A DNA stretch of 64,000 nucleotides, taken from NCBI RefSeq assembly GCF_002234675.1, contig NC_019872.2, positions 9,006,950 through 9,070,949 of the forward strand, given 5' to 3'. The first letter of the stretch is position 1, and every line of letters begins with the position of its first letter. Below, piece by piece: positions 32,501-43,900 of the stretch. A model generated the notes under the pieces. It ran no database searches. It saw nothing but the letters and a program-made list of their open reading frames with translations, and was not told the origin of the DNA. Source of the DNA: Oryzias latipes. Taxonomy: Eukaryota > Chordata > Actinopteri > Beloniformes > Adrianichthyidae. The position numbers and the translations under genes were made by a program.

Positions 32501-34897
32501 GCTCGTACCTGGGGTTGGGGCGGGGGGATGCCCGGAACTCCTGGGTGGTGGTGGGGTGCTCGTCTGGGGCTGTGGGCGTCCTTCTCCGGTGGGGCCCTGC
32601 GTTGGGCTCTTCCGGCGCGGCGGGGGGGCTGCTTTCCTGGCTGGGCTGGGGCGGCGCTCTCTTTCCCTCCGCGCCTCCCTGCTCTCTGGCTCTGGGGGCC
32701 TCGCGGCGGTCCTGCTGGCCCTGGCCTGGGTGGCGGTCTTGGTCGCCCGGGGGGCGGTTGTTCCCTGCCTGTTCCCGTGTGGAGTTGGGGGAATTCCGGC
32801 TGCCGCTGCTGCTGCGGCGGGGGTCTGGGTGTGGGGGTGGCTGGGCGCTCCTCCTCCTTCTTTTCACATTCCACCATCCATTTTAGAAGAACATAAACAC
32901 TCACCTGAGCACAGGTGTTAGCTTACCTTTGCACTTATAGTTTGCATGATTGAATGAATGAAAGATCTCACACTAGTTGGTTTAAAGGCATAGGTATGCG
33001 TTCGTGAACACTATCTGTTTTGTGTACATGTTGACATGTGGACATTTTTTGCAGCTAGCAGGTGTGTTGATAATATTTGAGTGTGTGTGAACAGGCCCCG
33101 CCCTTTTTGTACTACGTTTGAATTGTACCGTAACGATAAATAACCAGTAAACCTGTCTGCTCTATGCTGCTTCATGGTCTTACCCCCCCCCCCTCTCACC
33201 ATCACCCCCCCCCCCCCCCTCTGACATCCCTCCCTCTTCTTCCCTTCTTTCCTTTTCTGTCCGGTCCAACACCAAAGATTTTCAATCATGGTTGAAATGA
33301 ATAAAGTTTGGCCTCAATTACAAAAGGGGTTTATTCAGTCATACCTTTGGTTTGTCTGAAGATTAATAACCCCTCTTGTTAAAGTAAAATATGTCCAACA
33401 CAAGAGGCCCTCAGCTCTCATCTGCCTGCCTAGCTGTTGGACAGGACAAGTTAAAAAAAAAAAAAAAAGTAACACGGCTGCATCAGCAAAAGAAAGCGTT
33501 TCTGCTTGGAGAAAAAGAACAAAGTAAACGCACGAGTTTCTGGACTTATTTCCATTTTCCTTGTCATGCATATGTATATATAACTTATCACATTTTGCCA
33601 AAATTTGTCTAAGTTTGAGCCTGCAGATATAGTCGTTTTTATAACAATAAAAATAAGAAGTTACTATGTACTTGGCGAATATATTTATCTACAATTTTTC
33701 CAATATTGTCACTACATATATTGGTTGTAGGGGTGCTATATAAACTAATCATTCTCTGCCTCTCTCTCACTCATGGTTCAGAGACTTAAGCATAGTAGGA
33801 CAAAATAACTTGACAAAACACAGTAAATCATCTAATCAACTAAACACATTTGGTCAAAAAGCCACACTTTAACCCAAATCCCTCCAGACAGGCAAAGGGA
33901 ATGCTATCCCACAGTCCCTTGGGGTGCCGCTCTAACAGCAGCACCACTTACGCACCTACTTTGCAGAAGCAACTGTCCGACGCGAAGGCTTCCACGGCGT
34001 GCATAAAAGTAATAAACGCACACTTTGTCTGCCATTAACCCTTATGTAATATGCTCCCCTGGCATATCTGAAGTTTACTTTATGAAATTGTGTTTTGTAT
34101 TTTACTTCTGTTTTGTACAATAAAGTTGTAAAAAAGAAATTGCAGCCGTTTTTCTAGATGCATAGCTTTTTTTATGTTTGAATTTATTTATTTTTGCATC
34201 GCTTTTTTAAATCGTTTTTTTTTTCTTTTTTGCTGGTAGTTTTTTAGTTTTGCTCCTGTTTTTGGTTGCTGCTTTTTTTAATTTGCATTTCATTTTTCTT
34301 TTTTGCTAGTAGTTTTTTATTTTTGCTCCTTTATTTAGTTGCTGCTTTTTTATTTGCATTTCATTTTTTTTTTCTTTGTTTTTTATTTTTGCTCCCCCTC
34401 TTTTTGTTGTTGCTGCAATGGCGGTTCTCGGCCACCGTATCTGATACATACGTCACTGCAGACGCGTGTTTACTGAGCGCAATTTGTATGTTAATGCTTT
34501 GTTCAATAAAGTTGAAAAAAAAAAAACTGAGCGCAAACTCTCCCCGCGGCACGTCAAGTTCCCGGCGGAAGATCTTTCCGAACAACCGTAGTGTTTATTA
34601 AATCTGCCCCGCAGATAAATACGAGCTCATTTAATACGCTGTTTTTTTTACGTGGCGCGCGCTTCGTACGAGGCCAGCAGCGCCATTGAAAAACCATGAT
34701 GCTCCCCCTATTGCAGGGTTTACAACAGAGCCTGACATACGGTGGTTGCTGCTTTCTGTCTTTGTAATAAAACGCCTCATCTGTTAATACAACAGTATCT
34801 TGGTTTAATCTTACTGTGTTGTTTTTAATCATCAGTACATAAACAATAATGTTCAAATAAACATGTAGCTAATAAACATAACTAACAAACATTTACT

Positions 34898-34949
<52 letters not shown>

Positions 34950-37900
34950 TTATATATAAACTATCTTCAAGACATTGTCGATTCAAACATAGCTCACACG
35001 CCAAAAAAGTGTGAGCACCCTTGCACTAGAGAGTGCGCTGAACCTTTTTTCTTCAGTGATTTGTGAACCTCACTGGGGTCCATGGATTACATGAAATTTT
35101 TTCACCTTTGTCATGGTAGGGAGAACACGTCAATGCAAGGGTGGGGTCATCTAAGATAGTACAAGGGCTAATCGATGAATGGATGCAATGAGTCTGTCTC
35201 CTGTGTGGCTATGTAAACTCTCAACATTCTTTGATTACAATAAAAACATCTAAAATGTATATATATACTTACTGGCCATTTTATTTAGTACACCTTGGTA
35301 GTACTAAATTGGACACCCTTTTGCCATCAGAACTATCTCAGTCCTTCATGGCACAGATTCAAGAAGGTACTGGAAACATTCCTTAAGAGAGTTTTTTTAG
35401 CAGCACAAGTGTTTTAGCATCAGCAACAACACTGGTGTAGGTTGTGGCCTTGTAACAATGCTCAATTGGAACTGAGAGGCACAAAGTGTGCCAACAAAAT
35501 TGATACAAGGCAGGATAGATCCATGGTTTCATCTAGTTTAGAACAAATTCTGCAATGGAGACTCATCAGACCAGGCAACATTTATCCAATCTTCTATTGT
35601 CCAGTTTTGGTGAGCCTGTGTGAATTGTAGCCTCAGTTTTGTGTTCCTAGGAGTGGCACCCAGTATGGTCTTCTGCTGTTATGGCCCATCTGCCTCAAGG
35701 TTGGATGTGTTGTGCATTCAAAGATGCTCTTCTGCAGACCTCAGATTTAACCAGTAGTTATTTGAGTTACAGTTGCTTTTCTATCTATATGGAACCAGTA
35801 TGATCATTCTCCTCTGACCTCTGGCACCAACAGTGCATTAGAGTGCCATAGCACAGATGGAAGTATCCATCTTCTGATGGCTACTCTGATGGCTACGGCA
35901 GGATAACCCGGCATGTCACAAAGCTGGTATCATCTCACTCTGGTTTCTTGAACATGATAACTGTCACTGTCCTCAAATGGCCTCCACAGTCACCAGATCT
36001 CAACCCAATAGAGCAACTTTGGGATGTGCTGGAATAGCAGATTTGCATCATGGATGTCCAGGCGACAAATCTGCAGCAACTGTGTAATGCTTTCATGTCA
36101 ATTAGGACCAAACTCTCTGAGGAATGTTTCCAGTACCTATTTGAAGCTATGCCACAAAGAAATAAGGCAATTCTGAAGGTATAAGAGGTCCAACCTGGTA
36201 CTTAGAGATTTTTTTGCTATTTGATTTAATCAGACAATCAAGATAACCTATCTTTGAAAAGAAAAATTCTGTAAATGTTTGATTTCAGCTTTGTTACGTG
36301 CCTCACCTACAACCCTCAGGGTATAGGGATTTGTTGACGTTAGTCTCAATTCCCACAATCCAACTTGGCCCAGCAACCGCAGAGTCCGTAAGTTTCCCAC
36401 CAACTCAGCTGTGATGATTGATGGCCCTGTGAAGGTGCTATTATGAAGCTCACCTAGAAATGAAAGTGGATTATGATCAATATAGTGAATGAAACTATAA
36501 GAATGTTGTTTATGATTCACTTTTAGTTATTTTTTTCAAGACACAGTTCTCAGTGCTGCTGTCAAAATTTGCCACGATTTTTTTTTTATTTTGAAGTGTG
36601 ATTGGATCACCTATGAAATTAAAAAAGAATATATGTAATTTGAAATGATCAAAACCGTCACCTGAAGGATTGACAAGCGTGTAGTTGACAGAGCTTCCAG
36701 TGATGTAAATGATCAGATTAGTTAATGTCTCATCCACAATGAAAGTGTAATTTTCCGCCTTCCCCAAATTTCTGTTTGCTTGCAGAAGGGTCACCTGGGA
36801 TACAAATTGAACAAAAGGGATAGATGGACATTTTCTGTACAATAGAATTAGCCGCTGCAAATATTGAGAGCATGTATTAATACCAGAGAACAGCTTGTGG
36901 ACTCTGTGATTATGCTGGTAGCCTGGAGCAGCTGAGTTTTGGAAACTTGAATCGCTTGTCCTCCTGAAGCTTGAGCCAGATCTCTGTACAGCTGAGAATC
37001 TCTCACCATCCGCTGGTTCTGCTGTTGCTGTCGGTTTTCATTAGCTTCTCTGCGACGACGGAGCCCTGGTATGTTGGTTATCATGAAGTTCACCTGAATG
37101 ATTGATCAGGACATGATGAAGCTGCAGAATAAAGTCTTTTGATGATGGCCAACAATTTATTCATTTTTTGTTAGCTAAAACATTACAGCTCCTTCTATTT
37201 GATTTAATCGGTACAATATATGTTGTTGTCCACCTTCTGGCATATGCCTTTAGGGGTCGTCACAGCAAATCTGCTTCTACTGAGTCAAACAGGTGATTTG
37301 GAAGAGATTTTTATGCCCGATGACCTTCCTGACACAACCCTGTATTTCATCTGGGCTGGGGACCAGCACAGGGGAACCCAGATAGTGGGAACCCTTGTGG
37401 CTATACAGTTGGGCAGTAACGCAAAGGGTCTTGTCCAAGGACCCACACTGGATGAAGGTCATAGTGGCTCCTGGGAAGCAAACTCTGGTTGGTTTCCCAT
37501 GTGTCAGTCCTACACACAGCCAACCAATCCAACCAACCTCTGAGATGGGATATCACGCCCTCGCGTGTCTGGCTGAAGCCACAGAAGTAGGCCGAGGTTC
37601 TACAATACATCAATTTCATCATTTCAAAAATAGTGTATCAAAGATCTCTTAACAGCATCTTGGTGTATGGAAGTACTCACAACTGTCTTGCTCTGCTCTA
37701 TGAGTGCAATCACTGTGTTCTTCAGATATTCATCTTTGGCAGGTGCATCCGTGAAGAGGAAGATCTCGGAATTAGGAGGAGAGCCAGTTAGAGCCAGCTG
37801 AAAAAAAGTCAAACAGAAGTTTTAACCTCTAGAATATGTCTATGAAGACTCTCATTCTTCCAGGTTGGTTCCATTGTAGTAGGTTTAGGGGCTGTCATCT

Positions 37901-40900
37901 GGACTTGGTTTTTAAAGTTAGAAGACGTTTCACCTCCTATCCAAGAGGCTTTGTCAATTCTGGAAAAACTGGTCGAAGAGCTGGTATATATGCGCTCATG
38001 GGGGAGGAGTCAGACCTGAAACTGGATGGTATTGTCAACTTAACCTACATGGTTTCGGGTCGTTAAGAGTCTTTTGTCCTCAGCTGGGGGTTGGGGAGCC
38101 AGTGACCCCCTCCCCAAACTGATCATCTCTTTCCGCTGTTAACGACTCAGGTGGAACTGGTTTGGGTTGTTAAGGCTTCAAAACACTGCTGTACATGGAT
38201 GGAAGAATAAACCTGAGACCACCATTCTTATTTAGAGAAGGTTTATCCTTCTTGACAAAGATGGCTTATTTCACTACTTGCTCAAACCATCCTTTCTCTC
38301 TGGCTAGAATTCGGACTTCACTATCCTCGAACGAGTGGTTTGTGGCCTTCAGGTGGAGATGCAGACTCAGGTCCACTTGGGTTGGCTCTGCGATGTTGGT
38401 AGAGCCGCTTGTGTAGAGGTTGTTTGGTGTCTCCTATATACTGTTCATTGCAGTTCTCTTTGCAGTGGATAGAGTATGCAACATTACTCTGTTTGTAGCT
38501 GGGAATTTTGTCCTTTGGATGAACCAGTTTTTGTCTGAGAGTATTTACTTGTTTGAGATGAACTGGGATGTTATGTTGTTTGAAAATCCTTTTTAGTTTT
38601 TCAGACAGGCCTGCGATATAGGGAATTGAAATACTGTTCCGTTTTGGCTCTTGTTCCTTCTTGTCTTGTTTTCCTGTATGTTGGGATCTGGTGAATGCCC
38701 ACTTGGGATATCCACAGGTTCGGAGGGCTTGGCGGATATTTGCTCTTCTTTCATCTTTCCGTCAGAGCTTGTGGGCACCTCCTGGGCTCTGTGTTGTAAT
38801 GTCCTAATAACACCTAGTTTGTGCTGTAAAGGGTGGTTGAAGTCAAGTAACAGGTACTGATCTGTGTGCTTCCTGTACACTTCAACCTCGAGCTGTCTGT
38901 CCTCTCCAATGATCACAGCACAGTCTAACCTCTAGAATATCAAAAGTTTGAAAGTAAATAGTAGTATTGGAAACAGCATTAACCTGAAGTCCTGAAAGAC
39001 TCATTTCTGGAGTATCTCCACCTTCGTCCGGTGTTAGTGAATTGATATAACCTTTGAAGACCTCGGCGTCTGTAGTCTTCCTTAAAGGCCCAAAATCTGT
39101 CAGCCACACGAGAGAAAAGACACATTATAATTTTTGTTTTTTCTTAATTTTATTTTATTTTTTTTGAAAAGGGGCTTATGTTTAAAAACAAATGTAAGAA
39201 CAGAACATATGATTTATTGTACAGGATTGAATTGCAGTTCTAGGAACTCACCTGGATCGTTGAAAGGTACAAGAATGTAGAGTGAAGGCTCATCCTCTGT
39301 TCCAACCTTACTATCAATTATCTTTGAAGTGACGGTTCGTACTGCTGCAATGTCGTCACCCATACTTCTTGTTGTGTCCACCACAAAACAAAGAGCCTTA
39401 CTTGATCCCTTTGAGATTCCCATCAACCTAGGGAATTAAAAAATTGAGGTTGGAAATGCTTATGGTAATACGGCTGCTAAATTCTGCTCTGGGCAGTAGT
39501 GTCACTCAAGAAGGCAAAAGGATTTTAATACTGAAGGAATTCTCTGTCCCCAGTGGCTCTTCGAATGTCCTCCAGAAGCTGACTCGTTGCAGATATTGCC
39601 AGCTCTGCTGCTTCCCTGTGAAGATGTCCATGGCTGGAGGTGTAAGAATCTTTGTTGATCCCACCTTTAGGCTCGCCTAAACTTATTGCATCAAGGAAAC
39701 TCCCATGGCTGCACTTTCCTGATAATCATGGAAACAAAACCAAAAAAATTAAACCTTAGAATTCTCAGCTTTCTAAGTAAAAGCACAAATACTGTACATA
39801 AATGAACAAATGGACACTTAATTTATATATTTAGACAAAACAAATAGTAAAGCTAAAGTGAACACTAATGTTAGTTCCACCACCACAATACAAGGGGCAT
39901 CAACAAAAAAAACCCATATTCTTTATAGTATAAATTTAGGATAATTTTGTTGCTGGTTTTAGTAGACTATTGTTTTTTTTTACCTTTCGGTTTGTTCCCA
40001 GACAAAGTCCGAACAACAGAGTATCCAGATGTCAAAATATTTCCTGCTATTATATCCTCCAAAATGTTGTTGCTGCAGTCGTCCCCATTACAGCTACGAC
40101 AGGTTGCAGTGGTTTTAGCTGCAGAGAAACATAAAATTCTAGGCATCTTTTTTGACTAATAAATGTTGAAACAATTTCTCTAAGTTATGGTTTTACCTGC
40201 AAGTTTTCCAATGGTGGCGTTCTTTCTGATCATATTTATGTTGGGAAATTTGTTTCCTAATTCAACCCAGTTGCTGTGACTGTAGAAATCCTGCAGGTGT
40301 AAATGTGGAGATGGAACAAAACATTTTGCGCAACTGACTGTTACTATAAAAATCAATCAAGTAATAATCTGGAATAAATGCATTTTGCCAAATGGGACAA
40401 AACTGGACGGTCAGAATGTATTACTTACTTTTTCTAGTAATCTTGTTTTTCTATTCTGTAATGTAGTTACTGTTTTAGCTTCCATTCAGGGAAAAATTAC
40501 CAGTAAATTAACTAATTTCTTTTTCAGTCAGAGCACAGGTCTGCGACCTGCGGCCCTGAAGCCACACATGGCTCTTTATCTCTCCATGGTGGCTCTCTAG
40601 TTAAAGAAAAATAAAATAAAAGTAATTTTTTAAATATTACCAAATTGGCATTTATTTAATTTAGATTAATTAAGTTTATACTTTTCTGACTGAGATGCAC
40701 CTAGAGGATGAACTATGTAAAGGAAATTACATCTCTACTGACCCGAAGACACCCTGTCGCTCGACCCTTCCTCCAGAATGCACAGATTTCAAATACTAAG
40801 TTAAACTTTGGTAAAAAAAAAAAAAAAAAGGTCTGATCTTTCATGAGTTTAAAACACATATTGTATTATTTTATGCTGCAAGACAATAGTTAGTAACTGT

Positions 40901-43900
40901 CCAGAGCTGCAATGGGAGAAAAAAAAACGTCCTGTTTGGCACAGGGCGTTTTTTATTTTGAAAGAAAATGATTCGAGCTTCTGCCAAACGTGGAAAAAAA
41001 CAATATCACAATTTGAGAAAATGCTAGTTTCTCCTGATATTCCTGTTTTTATTCATGTCAATAAAGAAATATACTTCAAATATATTAGATTAGATTTTGC
41101 GGCTCCTACTTGGTTTTCTTCAGTAAACAAGCCCAAATGGCTCTTATACTGTTTAAGGTTGCAGAACCCTGAGCATAAAAACATAGAATTGCCCCTAAAG
41201 CGACATCAAAGAGAAAAAATCAAAGTAAAAAAAAACTAAGTGGGGGTGTACCAGTTACTTTTTTGTTTTTTTTACCGTATTTTTTTTCTTCTATGTCCCT
41301 TTACGGGCTCCGTACTCTAGCTTTGAAGCAACACAACACTCATTTGGCACTCAATGTTTAATTCAAGATTTGTTAAATCAACACTGAATTTACAGGCGGA
41401 AAAACATGATTGTTCAGACTTTTATTATGGTTTTAGACCATAAAATGGATTGTGAGAAAGTACCTGTAAGGTGTGGAGTATCCCTCCCAGGTTTAATCTT
41501 GCTTCCAAATAATTTTGCCTCTTGTTGGCAGCCTTTACTGCTGACAAACCATCTGTGATGAGCCTCTGTCCTTCTACTAAAAGCTCATCATCACAGTGGT
41601 AATGGGCATCACGGAAATGACGAAAATCTGTGGCCGCATTCATGCTTTGGATGAGACCGATGTTAAAAAGAAAAGAATTGTAGGACTTTGGAGCTTCACA
41701 TGCATTAGCAATGGACTTGGCAGTAAAAGGTTGGGCCTGGAAAACACATATTTATGTCCATATTACATAAATATAATATAAAAGTAATATGCAATTTTCA
41801 ATTGACTATTCAATTAGCTATTTAATCATGAAATTTGAAAATAAATGTTCTAATTTGCAATTCAGCATGCAAATCAGGCTTGGAATATGAAAATACACTT
41901 TGCAATTTATAATTCTGTATTAACATCTAAAATTTGACATAATAAAAAGAAATACTGAATGGGTTAAATAAAAACAAAATCAATGGCATTATAAACTGTC
42001 CTTGGTTATTGATGCAATAATTCAAATGACAAAGCAAATAGAAATTTACAATCCAATATGCAATTTGATCATTCATTTTGAAAAGGTATTTTGCAATTTA
42101 CCATTCAATACAAAAGAATGATTTTGCTTCTATTTAAAATTTTATTTTTACATTTGTAAGATTGAATTGTGAGAGTGGGAAATAGCATGAGTAAGTGGTT
42201 TCCTGTGAAGGGTTGGTCTGCGTCAGGGATGCGTGATGTCTCCTCGGTTGTTTAACGTGTATATGGATGGGGTGGTAAAAGAGGTGAATGAAAGGGTGTT
42301 AGGTACGGGTGTGAGCATGCTGAATACTGATGGCAGGGAATGGAGTGTGAATCAATTGCTGTTTGCAGATGATACTGCACTAGTGGCTGACTCAGAAGAG
42401 AGCTTGGCACGTCTGGTTGAGGAGTTTGGAAGGGTGTGCGGCAGAAGGAAGTAGAGAGTGAATGTGGAAAAGAGTAAGGTGATGAGGTGTACAGGGTTAA
42501 AGGGTGAACGTAGATTGAATGTGGCATTAAATTGGGAGTTGTTGGAAGAGGTAGTGTTTTCAGTATTTGGGGTCATGTGTCTGTGTGGATGGTGGAATAG
42601 GGGGAGAGGTAGAGTTTAGAATGATTGAAGTACGAAAGATATGGGGGGGAATGAAGAGAGTGTTTGAATGTAGGTCACTGGGAAAGGATGCGAAAAGGAG
42701 ATTGTATGAGGGTGTGGTGGTGCCTGCAGCGTTATATGGGGCTGAAACATGGAGTCTGAAAGTGGCAGAAAAGAGGAAGCTGAATGTAGTTCAGATGAGA
42801 TGTTTGAGGAGTATGTGTGGTGTGACGCGTATGGATCGTGTGAGAAATGATGAGCGTTCTGGGGGGGAGGGGGAGCCCACTATTGGTACGGGACATGGGG
42901 GGTTGACGGGTCGGGGTCTCCGCTGAGGCAATCGGCGGTTGCCCCGGCCGGTGGGCTGCCTCAGTCCCGTTGAGGCTTGACCAGAGCTCTTCTGAGGGCC
43001 AGCGTTTGGGGGTGGGGGCCTGGACTTGCTCCCGAGGGGGCAACGCTTTTTGGCTCCTCTCTCTGTGTGGGGTGGGTGGTGGGCCTGGGGTGTCGGCGCC
43101 TCAGGGGATGGGGCCCCTGGGCTGGGTGGACCTGGCCCCTTTGCTGGGAGGGGGCTGGGGGACAGCTGTTTGACCACCGGGGGACAGTCTACCAGCTGTC
43201 CCCAACTTACCCCCTTCCTCATATAACTTCATATTAGGGTGAGGGGGTGGGGGATTTAGCCTGCGATGCGCCTTGGGGGGGGCTACTTGGCAGTGGCGGC
43301 CCTCCCATGGGTGCCGTATGGAGTGGACCCCCCCTCTTTCGGTTTTATTTGCACTTTAGACATGTAGAGCCCTTGGTAGGGGGGGGGGGTGCTCGGACAT
43401 CACTGCCAGCAAGCAGCAGATGTCCTCTTAGCACCCTACCCGCCAATTTTAACCGCACCTTAGACATTTAGGGCCCCTTGGTGTGGAGGGTGAAGGGACA
43501 TCACTGTGAGTAATCAGGATATGTCCCCTTAGTGCCCTACCCGCCAATTTTAACTGCACCCCCCTTAGTACACACACCCCTCCCCCCCGATATAGCAGGA
43601 AGCAGGAAGTCCGAATCTGTAAAGATATTTCTAACTTTATCGAGTTCTCCGAATCCTGCACTCTGATTGGTTGACTCCGCCTCCTCTTACCCTCCCTCCC
43701 CCCAGTCCCACTATCGGACACAAATCAGTTTCTCGCAAGGAATGTGTCAAAATTCGGAGCGCAGTTGTAGCGCACCTGTGATTTGCTCCAGCAGATTCTA
43801 GCACACGCAGAAGCACATTTGAGCAGTTGTAATCACAGATTTGAAGTTGTAACTCTAAATGAAGACATGCAAATGGAAATTTGCCAGTTCACAGCATAGA

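Larger units (their letters stand above)
30844..35023. mobile_element. hAT-type foldback element with internal insertions
   Basis: Ends CAGGGGTGCTCA and TGAGCACCCTTG, with a perfect 8-bp duplication CACTAGAG (30836-30843, 35024-35031). Inside lie long inverted arms: 31016-31545 is mirrored by 34043-34442, from 'ggtggccgagaaccgcca' to 'ccaggggagcatattaca'. Between the arms are a Harbinger-like piece and a truncated L1. A short frame (33391-33612) is chimeric between L1 tail and element sequence, not a gene. A TA repeat lies at 34905-34956. Confidence 0.75.
30785..35167. mobile_element. piggyBac-like TTAA MITE (copy D), split by a 4.2-kb hAT
   Basis: Left end CCCTTGTGC at 30785, right end ...GTACAAGGG at 35167, with flanks GTAA and CTAA (decayed TTAA). 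It lies in the opposite orientation to the other MITE copies. The hAT element at 30844-35023 interrupts it at CACTAGAG; without that insert it is about 200 bp. It lies in intron 12 of copy 2. Confidence 0.75.

Noticed and set aside
32101..32904. Open frames of 178-261 codons on both strands in GC-rich sequence
   Set aside because: Several frames are open on both strands at once because the sequence is G/C-biased. The residues are Pro/Gly/Arg-rich without domains, and the segment is an L1 3'UTR bounded by a 15-bp duplication.
42791..43237. Pro-rich frames up to 143 codons
   Set aside because: They overlap the L1 3'UTR fragment and are not conserved in the other copies of that UTR.
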